The notes: generated from the letters alone by a model not told the origin. A stretch of 64,000 nt of DNA from Phylloscopus collybita (GCA_027886175.1 JAJNNQ010000100.1:3325501-3389500), one strand, 5' to 3'. Positions 1 to 14,085 are shown, counted from the first letter of the stretch. Program-made: numbers and translations.

Positions 1-36
1 AATGACAAGAGTGAATGCACTCTGACTGCAATACAG

Positions 37-84
<48 letters not shown>
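37..84 (+). repeat. A48 homopolymer
   Basis: Uninterrupted run of 48 A. The upstream bases in the window do not show a retrocopy body. Confidence 0.95.
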
Positions 85-89
<5 letters not shown>

Positions 90-3000
90 AAAGAACTTGT
101 TGACATGAAGCATGTGGAGTCACTCATCCAGCATTGTGCAAGGGCTGTAAATCTGCCTGGAAATGAAGCATGAAATGCATCATAAAAAATATATCATCAA
201 AAAACTATAAGATCAGCTTGAAATTTCTGGTAGGTAACTTGGGGGTAGGTTACATGTCTGCACTTTAAATCAAATGCTCTTCAGCTGTATATCCCTGCAC
301 AGAACTCCTTTCACCCATTTCCCTCTCCTTGCACCAGCTCTCAGTAAAATCCTCACACCATTTTCTGTAAATTCAGCAGAGGAAACTCTGCAATCTGAAA
401 GTCAATACAAACACTGCCACGGCGAGTGAGTTACAGCAGAAGCATCTCTGGTTTAAAATTTGGGGAAAATAAAGCTCAGTAATGAAAGAGAGAACTCCTC
501 CTCTCTTGCAAATGTTTTGTTGGCTCAACTAATGCAGCTCCCCATTCTCCTTATTGCTTTAAGATGTTCTTCTGACCTCCATAACCCCGCTGCAATCATC
601 CTCTTGGTCTTAGTTTCTCTTTCTTCACCTCCCCAAAGACTGTTATTGCCTTTCTGTGACCAGATGAAAACCAGATGGGGGGGATAAAGGGGGAGGGATG
701 AAGATTTGGGTGTCTTACCTGGATTTTTGCCGTGCCTGGTGAGTATGGGTAAGCATGATCAAAATTAAATCATTAAATTACTCTCTAAAACCTAATAAAA
801 ATCGTTCTTTTGGTTTTACTGCTGTGCCAAGGCAGTTGGAGTCGTGGTCCTTCCAAATTACAACGGGCCAGAGGTTTATCTCACCTAAATTTCTCTGCAC
901 TACAAACCAGCCAACAAATTGCCCAGCACAAATCTACAGGAGGTCCCTCAACCTCCAATCATTCATCAAGAAAAGGCTGCAGAGAGCAACGGGGAAATGA
1001 TTCTCTTGCCCACTGAAGAAACAGAAAATAAGAGCAGTTTGTGAAACAAACCGAGGCTCATCTTTTCCCTGGTATCTCCTGGAGCTTGGTTTTTATGATA
1101 ATTCTTGAAGGTGAAGCAATGAACCACAGTCCTTACACCTGGAGTAACTCGTGCCCTGTATTTACATTATTGAACTGTTTCATCTTCAGTCTGGGATGCT
1201 CTGTGCCTTTTCCCTGGATTTTTGGAGCCCTGGGACGCAGCATTGTGCAATCCCCCGCCGCTGCAGCTCTGCCTGTTGTAGTGGAAAAGTTTTTGAGCAA
1301 ATAAAAAAGCTCCTTGGCCGGACACCAAACACACTCTTCAGAATTAATGTCAGGGCTTTGCTCAGGCTCAGCTTGCATGGCTAGCAAGAGCTGATGTGGC
1401 CTAGACCTGCAGCAGCCCGCTGACACCTCCATCCATCCTGCTGGCTGTTGCTGTGCAGGGGAGCCCTGTGTTTGCCTCTGCTCCCAGCAGACTGGGAGTC
1501 TGGGTTTAAGCTTTTCCTGACTCCTGCTCTGATTTGTAGCTTGCAGCCTGCTGCTTTCCCAGCCAGGAGCTTATCCTCCCACTGCCATCACCTCCCAAGC
1601 AAACAGAAACCTCTTCTGTCACCTCACCATCATTGCTGTGAAAAACACGATTCACTTATTATGTAAAATTTATAAGTTTAATAAAAGTAAAATAAAATAG
1701 ACAATAAGGAGGAAAAAAAAAAAAAAACCCAAAGCTCTTTTTGGCTGAGGTGCTGATACCAACAAGATCAGCACGTCGTCTCTTTTCAGATCCTTTGTTT
1801 TAAGGACTTCTGTGTTACAGATTTAAATGAGCTAATACATGATTCAAATATTCATTTTGGTTTCAAGACCCCCCCCTTAAGTACAAAGTTTATTTATGGG
1901 GCTCCATAGAGTCTGGATGGAGGTGGTAAATCTGTCTTCTTTAAAAAGGCTCAATTGTTCCTTACCTTCAGGAATTCCAGATGTCCCTCCTGTCTTCTAT
2001 CTATTTGAGGAGTTACAAAAAAAACCCCAACAATCCCATCTCTACTTTGTTACAATCTAAGAATATTAATTTATCACATTTTTCAAATTCTATTAATAAA
2101 AGAACATGCAATACAACCTTCCCATGTTATACATAAAGCAATCAGCTTGCTAGATGCTAAAAGCCAACTCCAGAATGTAACAATTGCCAAGGCCAGGCTC
2201 ACAGGGAGCAGCACAGAAGCCTTCACCAGAAAACACAAAAACTGTGAGCAAGCTCATCCCTAAAAACAACCACCCATGTTTGTGTTCAGGCAACCCTAAA
2301 GCTGCTAAAGCCTGACCTGCTATGGATGTGTGACACATGAAATAAGTTTTGCTGAGTTATCTCCAGATGAAGCCAGACACTGCTGCCACTGGGCAGCCCA
2401 GGTTAGTGTTAAGGATAGGAATAGTAAGTAGAGCAGAAATCTGGAATTCCTGGATGGGCAGTAAGGCCTTTGTAACCCCGGAGTGAGCAGGGGTAGCTGT
2501 GTGACCCTAAAGCTCACGGGCTGGTGCCTGAGGTCTCTCCTGGACAAGGGGAGGAGCAGCAGATGTTACCTTCATCCCTTGTTCAGCTGCACTGATGGGC
2601 TTCTCAGCCTGGAACTGGAGACAAAGATTTCCCAGCCTTCATCCACCTCTGGCTGCACAGGGGAGAAAGCAAAGGAGTTTCCCAGTGACTGCTTCCCACA
2701 GTGCTGAAAAATCCTGGGCAGAGAAGAGACAAAGGGCCTGTGATCCTTTGCTTGGTACCAAAGGTGACCCTCAGCAGCCCTAGAAAGAAGCTGCCACCAT
2801 CACCCAGAGTGACAATTCTGCTTGCAAGGCCCAGGAAAATCCTGGGATAAAGTGAGGGTGGAACATGGAAGAGAAGGACAGGAGCACAGATGGAAGGCAG
2901 AGGCAGAGGCAGAAACAACAGCTACTGAGTACAAGGTCAATGAATGTCCTTTTCCAGGCTCAGTGCATTATTCCCTACAGGTCACTTCCCATCACTCGCT

Positions 3001-3176
3001 CTCCAGGATGGATTTCTGCCCCTCAGTGACACAGAGCTTTGACATTTGGACCAGCAGGGCAACAAACACTCCCCTCAGAGGAGCAGCTCCTGATTCCAGC
3101 ACACCATGTTCTACACCACATTCCAAGTCTCCTCTGCTCCATTTTATCACTGAAGCCTTGGCTGCATCTTCTGCCT
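85..3176. other. No gene seen
   Basis: Unique-looking sequence; an AT-rich patch at about 1640-1730 and mixed AT-rich DNA to 2150 might be a degraded transposon, but I could not identify it. Confidence 0.5.
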
Positions 3177-3274
3177 TTTTATTTTTTTTTGCTTTGTTTT
3201 CTTTTTGTCCTTTTGCCTATTTCTTTTCTCTCTCTCTCTCTCTTTTTTTTTTTTTTTCTTTTTTTTTTTTTTTT
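3177..3274 (+). repeat. T-rich / (TC)n low-complexity tract
   Basis: T runs with a (TC)8-type core at about 3227-3242, ending just before CCCCAG. It resembles a splice acceptor, but no exon follows that I can support. Confidence 0.95.
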
Positions 3275-4378
3275 CCCCAGCAAGCTTTTCTCTAGCAATC
3301 TGCTGGAATGAGCCACCAGCCTGCCTCAGCTGGGATGGAGCTGAGATTTATGTGAGCTGAATGCTCAGACAGTTGTTCAGGGTGGAAACTCCTCCCCAGC
3401 AGAGCCTGGTGGGTGATTTTACACAAGGCTCCCTCTCTGATCTCCAGGAACCTTTGCATGCCAACCTTGTAGATGTGCTCACCACCAGATGCAGCACCAG
3501 GAGATGAGTTTGGGCTTCAGCCCTCTGCCAGCACTGGCCAAACCCAGTGCCTCAGCTTCCCTGCAAGGTTCCTCAATCCTCTCCAGGCTGGATTTTGCTG
3601 GATTCAGGACTGCCCACCACTTCTGGCAATGTTGGATCTCCTCTGGAGGAGGCCTGGCTAAGAGGTGGGAGGTAGCTCAGCACTTTACACCAGATTTTGG
3701 AAAGGTTGAGATCCAAAATAATTTTCAGGTGCCCAAATGAGAGCAAAATCTTTTCAGTCCAGCCCATCCTCACCTTTCAGAGTCTTATAATCCACTGGCT
3801 GTGCCACAGGGAGCATCCCAGAGCCCTTCATCTGCCACAAGGAAAAAAATCCCCAGGGGAAAAAGAGGAGCAAGAAGCTCCCCCTGGCATCACTTCTCAT
3901 GAGCTTTCCAGGTACTTTGGGTGCAGCCCCAGGCTCTGGGAACAAATCAGTTGTCTTTTGCTGTTTTGATTTTGGGACTTTATTCCTTTGCAAAGGTTCT
4001 TTCTTGACTTTGGAACAAAAGCAAGAAAGAAGGGGAAAAAAAAAACCAACAACAAAAAACCCCCACTATCTGGTTAGAACATAAAAGTTGTTGGATTTTA
4101 AAAATCATTACTTTTTAAACCATTCATTTAGGGGCTGGTGATGCACTTGGTGCCCTTAAAAGGTGGAAACACGAGGCTCAGAAAATTCAGAGTAGGGGAT
4201 CAATTACCTCAGCTCCCTTCTCCCAAAGGGGCACTGCAGAGCTTGGTCATGGGTTTCCTCTTTTTTTTCTCAACCCAAAGCTCGTGAGGTCACTTCAGCA
4301 GGTCTGAGTTGAGTTGTGTAGCAGGACGTTTGCATGGGAACAGCCCTCCCTGCACAGGGAAGAGAAGAGAAAAATTTA
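3275..4378. other. No gene seen
   Basis: Unique sequence without recognised transposons or exons. Confidence 0.5.
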
Positions 4379-4475
4379 AGTAAACTTTTAAAGTCAGAAA
4401 AAATTCAGTAAACTTTTAAAGTCAGAAATATTTCAGTAAGCTTTTAAAGTCAGAAATATTTCAGTAAACTTTTAA
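4379..4475 (+). repeat. 28-bp tandem repeat, about 3.5 copies
   Basis: Units start at 4379, 4407, 4435 and 4463 (last partial), each AGTAAACTTTTAAAGTCAGA plus an A/T-rich 8-base end. Only a few substitutions between copies. Confidence 0.96.
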
Positions 4476-5006
4476 GAGGGCTTTGCTGGGTTATGAAGGA
4501 GGCTGCAGAGACTTGTCCCAAGGTCTGGGTGGGTTTGTCACTTGTCTGCCTCACTTTGCCCCACCACATCTGGATCCTCCTGAATGCTCCAGAGCTGGCA
4601 GCATCCCAGTTTCAGCTGGGATGATTTCAGAATCATCCCAGATTCCTTGGGAGAGCTCCTGGCAGGGCTTTGAGGGAAAGCCTCAGGTCTGTGAATCCCT
4701 TTGCACAAAATAAAGAGCACCAAGACTGACTCTGGCCCTGGCCTGGCTGTTTGCCTGTGGAAAACACAACAGTATGCAAAGTTCCTCGTGCCGGGGGGAG
4801 CCCAGTGACAATTTTAATTACTGTTTATGGTAGCTGAACCACCACAGAGAATTCAACAAGGCATTTTTGGGTTCTTAACTCACAGCAGATACATTCCTCC
4901 TCCCTATCCCGGGGAGGAGCTGTAGCCAGGATTATTCTGGTTTGAAGACACTTACACCAGTTGTGTTTAAGGGTGGTCATGGCACATTTGTCCAGACCTA
5001 AGCAAA

Positions 5007-5275
5007 TTCTAGCCAAGGTTCTCCCAGTTCTAGCCAAGGTTTTCCCAATTCTAGCCAAGGTTCTCCCAATTCTAGCCAAGGTTCTCCCAGTTCTAGCCAA
5101 GGTTCTCCCAATTCTAGCCAAGGTTCTCCCAGTTCTAGCCAAAGTTCTCCCAATTCTAGCCAAGGTTCTCCCAATTCTAGCCAAGGTTCTCCCAATTCTA
5201 GCCATGGTTCTCCCAATTCTAGCCAAGGTTCTCCCAATTCTAGCCAAGGTTCTCCCAGTTCTAGCCAAGGTTCTC
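5007..5275 (+). repeat. 21-bp minisatellite, about 13 copies
   Basis: Unit TTCTAGCCAAGGTTCTCCCA plus A or G, repeated every 21 bases from 5007, with only single-base variants (AG/AA ends; GCCAAAG; GCCATGG). Because 21 is a multiple of three, several frames stay open on both strands and encode seven-residue repeats (for example LAKVLPI on the plus strand). I regard those frames as by-products of the array. Confidence 0.97.
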
Positions 5276-7539
5276 TTTTTGGTTGGTTTTGGAATGGCTG
5301 ATGGGACCAGGAGCACCTTGCAACTCTCTGAGCCCACAAAAAGCCACCCCAAGGTTCCAACAACCAGCTGAAGATCAGCAGAAAAAAAAATTATTTTGGA
5401 AGGATGATGGAGAGCGAGATGGCTGTACAAAACTAAGGGTTTATATGAAAATGTGATGGTGATGGTGAAAAGGGGCTGTGAGGGAGAGCTGCTGCACTGT
5501 CCCCCTACAGTCACTGTCAAAGCCTGCACAGACACAGCTGTGAGGCACCTGCAGAAAGCAGAGGACTCAACATTAGCCACCCCTCTTTTCCTTCCCCTGC
5601 ATTCACACTTCTCAGCTTTAAAGTTCCCATGCCCCTCATTTTAATTAATCAGAGCCAGCCTATTCCCCTCAGACTGAAGTGAAAATCCATTAAAAAAAAA
5701 AAAACAACAAACCCAACACACAGGACACACTCAAGCTTTCCAGAAATGAAACAAAATCCTAGGAAATACCTCGATGCCGCTCTCCCAGGGAACGCTGACT
5801 CTCATTTCTGATCATTTCTCCAACAGCTGGTCTGAGTTGCTGGGGAATGATGCTCCCTTCAGCCCTGGACTGCTTCCACCCTGTGGATTCAGGAGCAGAG
5901 TCAGGACACCTGTACCTAAAAGCAAAGCTCTCCAAGTCTGGTCGGATATGCTGCCTGAGAGAGATTATTCTGCTCAGATGAGAAGGAACCACTCAGCCCT
6001 GCCTGTACTGGAAAGACAATACTGTATTTCTTACAAGAACTGGGATATTAATTCCTGGCACACCCCAGGACTTTTTTTTTTTTCTTTTTTTGCTCTCCTG
6101 AAATTCCCCCAATCTGGGTTTACAGTTGGTGCATTAATCTTTATTCCCCCTCCCCCCTAAAAAAACCCCACAAACTCAACTCCTGCTGCCTTGCCAGTAT
6201 TGTCTGTCTGTACAGCCCCAGCCTGGAGTTACAGTGGTGAAGGAATGTGCTGCAATGCTGTGCCTTGCCAAGCCTGAGTTTGGATTATTCTGGCCTCTCC
6301 AGGCCTTTAAAAACGGACATATTTTGCTACCTACCTCCCTTTCCTGATGGAAGCAGCTCTGCAGCAGGCAGGAGGCCACCAGCCCCCTCAGATGTGCTGC
6401 AGGAAGAGGGTGGGTGCTGTCCCTCAGCTCTTGGGGTGGTCTCACTGCTCTCTGGAGGACGATGGATCAGCCTGGGATCTGGCACAGATAAAATAATCTG
6501 AATATTTCTGCCACCACCGTTCTGGGAGTCACCCTGGGCTGTCTGGCCACTGAAGATTAAAGAAGAGGCACAGCAGTGACAGCTCTGGGCATGGAGCATC
6601 TGTGATGGAGGAGCTTTTGGCTCTACACCAGTGGGATCAGGGGCTGATCCTGCCAGAAGAGTGGATGTTACTGCTGCAATACCGTGGCAGCATAAATAAC
6701 TGGGCAAGCAGGAAACAGCCCCATTTATACCCATCCAAAGGGACACTCAAGAAGTCAGTCTCAACCTGTCTCCAAATAAACACTCTTGATGCCATCACTG
6801 AGATACACCCTCTTCACCTCAGGCTTTTTCTAATGAGCAAGAGTGCAGACTCAAACAAATCTGGCCCATGCCAAGCTCACAGCTTTCCATCCTCCATCCC
6901 AGGGGCTGGACCACCCAGGCCAAAAGGCAAAACCCACCTCAGGTAGATCTGAGTGCCTGCAGGGACCGAGCAAGCAGCTCTGCAAGCACAGGAGCTGGAG
7001 CTGTTCCTCATCAGCAGGGGCCAGGAAGTGGTGAGGTGACCTGAGAAGCCAAACCTTCTGTGGTTTAAAGGTAGAAATCCGAGGATATTCCCCTCCCAGG
7101 ACACAATGGCTGTGTCTGGCCAGATGTGCCTTGGAGGGGTTGAGCTCCAGCTCTGTCTGGGCAAGGCCTCAAACTCCACAGATCTCCATCCAAGCCTCAC
7201 ACCTGATGGCCCCTTGAGCCAGTCCAGACACTAATCTGGAGTTTATGCTCTGCTCCTTCAATCCTGTCCAGCTGCCAGCCTGCCTGCCCTCACTCAGGAG
7301 ATAAATGCCAGCAGATCCTTTCAAAAACAAAAGGAATTCTGGGGAAAAAAAATAAAAATCGGGTTTTAGGCAATCTTAGACTGATGAGGAGGTGTGAGAC
7401 CATGTGGCTGACAAGATCCTCCAAGCCCCAGCTGGAAGAGGTCCAGAGTCACAGGGCAGTGTGGGCTCTAATGGGGCTCTGGTGGGACCAACTCTGACTG
7501 AAACAGGGCTTCCAAACTCATGGAATCTTCTAAATCCAT
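5276..7539. other. No gene seen
   Basis: Unique sequence with a short A run (5692-5704) and a T-rich patch (6071-6090). No exon supported. Confidence 0.5.
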
Positions 7540-7735
7540 GGAATCACAGAATGGTTTGGGCTGGAAGGAGATCATTCTAGATCCATCCTCCTCCCATGGG
7601 CAGGGACACCTTCTACGAGAAGGAATTACATCAGGTTAATCGTGGCCTCATCCAGCCAAGCTTTGAAAATCTCCAAAAAAGGGGATTTCACAGCCCCCCC
7701 CCAAGGTTTTGTTCCAGCATTTGAGCACTGTTGGG
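7540..7735 (-). mobile_element. CR1 LINE 3' fragment
   Basis: Reverse-oriented CR1 tail: GGAATCACAGAATGGTTTGG, GGCTGGAAGGAGATCATTCT, CATGGGCAGGGACACCTTCT, then a diverged GGATTTCACAGCC...GTTCCAGCATTTGAGCAC. Older than the copies inside CRISPLD2, judging by its divergence. Confidence 0.85.
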
Positions 7736-10700
7736 TGGCTCCTCTCTGTGCTGACTCCTGCATGGTCACAGCATCATCTGCTCCTGCAGGTTCTCATTCC
7801 CACTGGAGAGTTGCATTCCATGGAAGCATCAGCCCCATTCCTAGGGGGACAGAATTGACTGAAATTTGAAGTGAAGCCTTCATTGATGGACTCTAAACAT
7901 TCAGAAGTCAGGAGTATGCTGGTTTTTTCACGGTGACTCTTTTCACGGTGATTCATTCTCTAATATTACTGCAGTGTCACGTTGCTGTCATCTCAAAATA
8001 AGGCAGAAAGCCCAAAAATCATCAGAGCTGTAACTGCATTAGACACAGACCTGGCAACTCAAATCGAAAGGAACAAAACACAATTTCCCTGGTGTCCCAT
8101 TAACCTCAGAAATACAACAGAAAAACTGAAGTCACAATTCGGGAAATAAAAATTATTAAATAAAGTCAGCACCTATATTGCTCCTGAGGAGCCTGCTCTT
8201 GTGAACCCTTCTTTGAGCAGAGATTCACTCCAACCTCAACTATCCTGTGAGATTTTGGTGGGACTTGAAATGATTTTTTCACACTGTTTTGAATGTAACT
8301 GTATTGAAACATATATGCACTTAAAATGCCTTTATGTGCATTTCTGGATCTTAGCATGAGTGGGGAACTTGTTGATAGAGCCATGAAGTAAAACTGAGAA
8401 ATTTTTCAATTCTATTTAATGCAACTCTGAGCCTGGTCTGGAAATCAATTTATTTTTTTATGGATTTCTCTGGATGAGCTCCCTAAGTCCTCTGTTTACC
8501 ACTGGGGCTGTTATGCTCATACTTGTTTTGTCCCTATCAAAACCACACACCTTCTTCATTTAATTTATTGCACCAATTGCTGGAATTGTGCAACTCCTGT
8601 GGATTCTTTCTAAAGCCTTCAGACAGACGACATCCAACAGGAAAAAAAAAAAAAATAAAGCCAAAGGAAAAACATCCTTCTCAGAAAGGAAGAACCTGAA
8701 GCCTTCTACACCTGGCTTCCAAATTTTTTGGCCACAGCAAGCCCAGAATTTGCATATATGCAAAATTCAAATACTCATTCAAAATATGCATTATTTTGAC
8801 AGAAATTTGGAATGAGCATCCTTGGTGCCCCGATAGAGAGTTTGCAGAGGAGAGTATTGCCTGAGCAAAAGAAGGCCTTGAAGATGGGTGAAATCTTAAA
8901 AGCAGCTGTTGGGGGCTGGGAAGGGATGGAGGCTGAGGGAAAGGGGACGTGGGCATGGAGAAGGGTTTGAAAAGGGAGAGGGGAGTTTGGGTGGTCCGGG
9001 CATGAATTGGCACCAAAGGACATCACCTGCCCCCATCTTCTTCCACACATGTCCCATCCATCCCACATCTCAGCCAATTCAGGCAAAGAAAAGCCAGATG
9101 TCCAGAACACAGAGCCTTCTGCAGCTCAGCTCACGTGGAGGACAGTTTGCTTAGGGAAGAGACAGGAAGGAGGTGACTCACAAAGGTCTCCTCAGCCTCC
9201 TGAAAGCTGTAGGAAGGACCACGAGGCAACAGCCTGTCCCTGAAGATAATCCACTCCTAGAACTGGGACAAAGAACTGGGAATAACACTGGCAATAGAAC
9301 AGACAGTCTCTTCCTGGGGATAAAAGCCAGAATGCGCTGATTTATGGCAAGAGGAGGAGGAGGGATTTATTTTTATTGTCCAAGCTAGCCTGAATCACTG
9401 TAGAGGCAAGAGCTCAAAAATAAAGACCAGCCCCATGTCCTTTCTTGGCTTAACTGCAGTCACTCCAAGAGGATTTTGTTTGAACAAGGGTTCCTGATGT
9501 TATGTCTGCACTGAAAAGGAGAAAAAAAAAAAAAAAAAAAAAGTTTCCATTTCAGTTTGGTCAGGCCCCATGAGCTCACCTGGGCTAAAATAGAGGTGAA
9601 CATACTCCAGGAACAGCAGAGGGATGGACTGGGTCAGATCAAAGGTTCTCATGTGCTCAGGGAGGAACACCCAAGCACAGGAAGCTGTGACTAATTCCTA
9701 CACCGTGTCCAGCCCTCAGAAACCCACAACTTCAGGAAGGTTTGGAGTCCCAGGTCCCAACCTGGCCATGTTTGTGAGCCTCTCATGGGCCACACAACAG
9801 CTGAGCCTCCACAACATCCCACAGAAATCAGCTCCTGGGTTGGAGAATGGGGTGTGGGACAAATTGCTGCTCCTCAGCTGGCTTAAACCTGCTGTGAGAG
9901 CATCCCAGCTCCTCCAGGTCAAAGCAGCAGCCCAGAGGTGATCTGGGTTTAGGCTGGGGTTGAATAAAATGTGCTGAATTTAGGGAGAGCCTATGCTGGT
10001 TTTCCTTCTTCCTCTTTATCCTTATTTTCATTAGGGATAATTAATATGAATTGGTTAACTGGTGCTAAAAACATATTTTCCTCTTCCTGCCTCAAATTAA
10101 AACAGAATCAGGATGTAGGCATGAACTAAGCCAAGGATCCAAACACACTCCAGGCTCAAGGAAAGCCCAAGCTCCAATCTAAATTTTGTGCTCGAAATCA
10201 AGGAAAATAATATTTCAGTTTGGTCAGAAGAGTTTTCTTAGTCTACAGAACATTCATACAGCATTCTGTCCCATTTTTATTTTATCTGAGCTTACCTGAT
10301 TGCAACAAGGATGAATGATTGTTTTTCCCAAGGCTCCAATCCCAGTAGTGTACGTCCCTTCATTTTTCTTTCTTTTTTCCTAAAGGTTTTTGGCAAATAA
10401 TTTCCATCTCTGGCTTCTCACACCCTATTTTGTATAGGAAGGCTCAGGACAGGACTGACTGCACAAAGGGGTCACCCTCCAGGTTACTGATTAGGAAATA
10501 GTAGGGTTTGTCAACATCTGGCCCTGACAAACTTTTAAAATATAAATACAGATGGTTTTATTTAAAAGGTAAAAGGTCCAAATTCAACTCAAGGATGAAG
10601 CCTGTTTTCTTTCCAATCTCTTTTTTTTTCTCCCCTGGATGTTTGGTACGTTGTGTTCCATTGCTATGAAATGTAATCACATTTATATAATAAAACATAA

Positions 10701-13700
10701 TTAAGAAATGGAAGCACAAATTGGGAGCTCTTTCATTTTGTGACTTATTCAAGAAATTTCTAGCCCGATTTGAGCAGAATTCATATATGTCAAGTATTCC
10801 TGAGAGCTTATTCCCATGATAAGAGGGAACACAGGCCTCAGTGAAGCAGAATAAAGAGAATAACTTCTCTAATTGCTACATCTGTGGACCAGAAAATTAA
10901 TTCCCTTCACCCAGTTTGAAGTGCTGCAGCTGAACCCCTCTCTGTGTGAGCTCTGATCCTGTTTAATTGTACAGCACCTCAAGTGAAGATCCCACTTCAG
11001 CAATCCTTGCCCAGGTAGAGATTTCTTCCCCAGAAAACACAAGTGTCAAAGCCTTTAAAATCCATGTCTGTAACTTTTCTCTGCAGGAAAGTTCACAGAC
11101 TGGCAGCAGGGTGCTGACCTACCAAAGAGAATTGCACAAAGAATTCTGCATAAGGAGAACAAACTCTCCTACCAAACCCCTCCAGTTCAGGCCACCACAA
11201 TCCAGGTGGATAACCCAACATTTGGCTCTCACCAAACCCTCTGGGCAGGCACCTGAATTTCCAGAAATCACCGACCTGCATCTCAGGCCTGACACTCTCA
11301 GTGACCTCTGGATGCTGCTACCTTCAAAATGCCATCCCATGCAATCTTGATGCCCCAGGGCTGATAACCCAATAAACCAAACTTTGTCATTTCTTCCTGT
11401 TTTGCTGAGGCTCCTCATCTCTCTCTCTCTCTCTCTCTTTCCCTCTCCCTGACAAAAGCAAGGGGATTCACTCCCTCTGTGCAGCCCTGTGCACCAAAAA
11501 CAGGGGGTTCATTGGGAAAAGGGGCACGGGGAGAAGCACAGGATCAGCACTGTGAAGGGAAAAGGGATGGGCTGAGAACGTTGTTTTTATCAGGAGGGAT
11601 GAAAAAACCATGGCATTCCTCAGCTGAGAGCTGGGCAATGCTCATGGCAGGGCACCAGCCAGCCTGGAGCAGAGACAAAGTTCAGGAGATTTATATCCTG
11701 GGAATCTGACTGTGGCTCTGCATGGTGTGCAGAGCAGCAACAGGGCTGAGCGTGGTGGAGACAAAACCCCTTTAACGTGAATGTGGAACTAATTAAAACA
11801 TCCTGCTCTGCTCTATCAGCCCAGAGTCAGGTCTTTGGGCAGACCCAGGAGCCTGGTCTGGGTGGTGTTTGTGCTCAGGGCTGGCATAAAGGGAAAAGGA
11901 GAGAACTTGCAAAAGGCTGAGCTTGTATTGCAGTAGGAAGGGTTTTACAGGACAGGACTGAATTCCAAATATTCTTGGAAAACTGCTGAAATGAAAATCA
12001 TCAGATTGCACAGAGAATGGCAAAGGATTGTGCATAGAAAGGGGAAACCAGTTGTGAGTGAGGGGCTGGGAACAGGGGCTGGAGGGGATGTGAAAATGGG
12101 AATAAACTCAAAGGGAGGCAGAAGAGAACAGCTGGGGAAAAAAAAAAGAAAAAAAGAAAAAACAAAAACCAAAACAAACTAAACCAATTTCAGAAAGCAC
12201 AGTGCATGAACAAGAATTTTTTGTCTAACCTAGAAAAGCAGCAACAGGAGATGGGAAATGTGTGTTCACAGCTAAACACATAAAGATCATTATCAAGGCA
12301 AAGGCAGCCAGCAGCTCTCCAGGAATGCTCCAAGGAGCACATGAGGCCTTTGGCTTCATTTGCAACAAATACCTTGAACATGTTTTCAGATTCAAGCACT
12401 CCATGAATGTGTTATTTGTTAGGATTTCTTTCTCCCTCCTTGGCATGAAACATCCTGAAGGCAGCAGTAAACAATATATATATAAAAATAAATTAAATAT
12501 GTGCAGCAAATATATATTAACAACACATCATAATCATAGAAACCCAGGGAGAACTTCAATTTGACACACAAACAGGGTTGGTTCTGCCACAGGGACTCTG
12601 TTTCCAGTGCAGTTTTTGCACTAAACCCACAGAACTATGACAGCTGAACCCCGGGAGCAGCAGGAGCAGAGTCACAGGTTGGTTTTTCTGCCATTAACAT
12701 GCAAGGCTGCTGTTGAGCAGAACATGAAGCCCAAATGCACCAGGCAGCGCTGAACTGTACTTCACAATCAGATTTTTTTTTGGTTATAATATGGGCTTAA
12801 TTTGCCTTAGGATTTAAGACAATTAAAAGAAAAGGGAGGAGGACCCAGCACCATTTACTCCAACAGTTGCTCACTGTCTTTTCCTTCTCCTGCTGCCCTG
12901 CAGCCCACCTTGCTGCAGTGGCTTTAGGGTGGCATTTGCACCCTCAGGAACTGAATGGCAGCAAAACAAATCCCTGAGGCACGAGCTGAAATCCCCCCAA
13001 AGTCTCCCACCAGCAACCTCCACGTCCTCCAGTGGATCCTTGTGTGCAAGGCACAAATCTCACCCAGAACCTTTTGTCTCCTGCTCTGCTTTGAGCTTTG
13101 TGGAAGCAAAATTCCTGCAGCACCTGCAGTGCCAGGCCAAGCTGGGGGGACATTCCAAGCCCTGCTGTCCCAGATGGGATGCAAATGATCAAGGTTTTGC
13201 TCTGTGACGTCCAACCGTGCTGGGCAACGTTTCCTGGAGCAACCCATCCCAAGTGGGAGGTGCTGGGACAGCTGACAGGGGCTGCAGCTAAGAAAATGAC
13301 CCTGGAGATTTAGGAGATTGTAGGAAATATCCCCCAAGCTTTTTTTGACTCCGTGTGCAGCTGCAGCAAGGAAGGCAAAACAGGATGTCGGGTGCAGTGG
13401 TAGAGGAATGCCCTCTAATTGAAAAGATTTGGTTTTTATTTTATGTGGAAATGATAAAATCTAGTGCAGAGCATGCTTTGGTCAAGAAGTGATATGGGGA
13501 ATAAGTTACATCAGTTCCCCAGGCTTAAGACAGAGAAACACCCAGGACAAGGGGCTCGTTCTCATTTCTCACAGCCCGTGGTGCATGGATCAGCTCTAAC
13601 CTTCGGGAGAGGGATGTTCTGTGTGCTCTGCTCAGATGCCAGGTGGGAAAAAGACTGTCAGGCAAGCTCTCTAAAAGCTCCTCTGTCAGCAAAGCTCTGC

Positions 13701-14029
13701 AGCCACACTCTCAGCCCCACCAGTGCCACCAGAGGCAGCTCTGCATCCAGCACCTCTGCTCCGAGGAGACACCGGGGCCGTGCCGCCAGAAATAATCCCG
13801 GGGACACCCAAAAAAACCCCTAAAATAAAAGCAAAAAAGCTGCCTCAGTATAAGGTAACTCTCACTTTGACAACTCTGACCTCAGACAACTCTGTTTTTT
13901 ATACAAGGAGCTGCATTCCAAAGCCCTCTGGAGCAGCAAAGCACTGCCAGCTTGGGCTCCATCCTGAGCGGCGTTTCACGCTTTGCCGCAGGTAACCCAA
14001 ATATTTTGCAGACATTTCTCCACCAACGA
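7736..14029. other. No gene seen
   Basis: Unique sequence, AT-rich around 10030-10090 and 10530-10800. It includes an A21 run (9522-9542), a (TC)n tract (11418-11438) and an A-rich patch (12139-12175). No exon supported. Confidence 0.5.
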
Positions 14030-14040
14030 AAGAGAGAGAG

Positions 14041-14082
<42 letters not shown>
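14030..14082 (+). repeat. (GA)n followed by A42
   Basis: AGAGAGAGAG leads into an uninterrupted run of 42 A. Confidence 0.95.

Positions 14083-14085
<3 letters not shown>

Noticed and set aside
1640..2150. AT-rich stretch that may be an old LTR or other transposon
   Set aside because: It feels repeat-like, but I could not define ends, family or landmark motifs, so it is not called.
3181..3300. Pyrimidine tract plus CCCCAG resembling a splice acceptor
   Set aside because: The tract is a simple TC/T repeat, and no convincing exon follows.
5007..5275. CRISPR-like look of regularly repeated 21-bp units
   Set aside because: There are no unique spacers, the units abut directly, and the DNA is vertebrate. 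It is a minisatellite.
4825..5580. 251-codon minus-strand open frame with repeated ARIGRTL units
   Set aside because: It exists only because the 21-bp minisatellite keeps the frame open; the same array is open in other frames on both strands, and nothing outside it looks coding.
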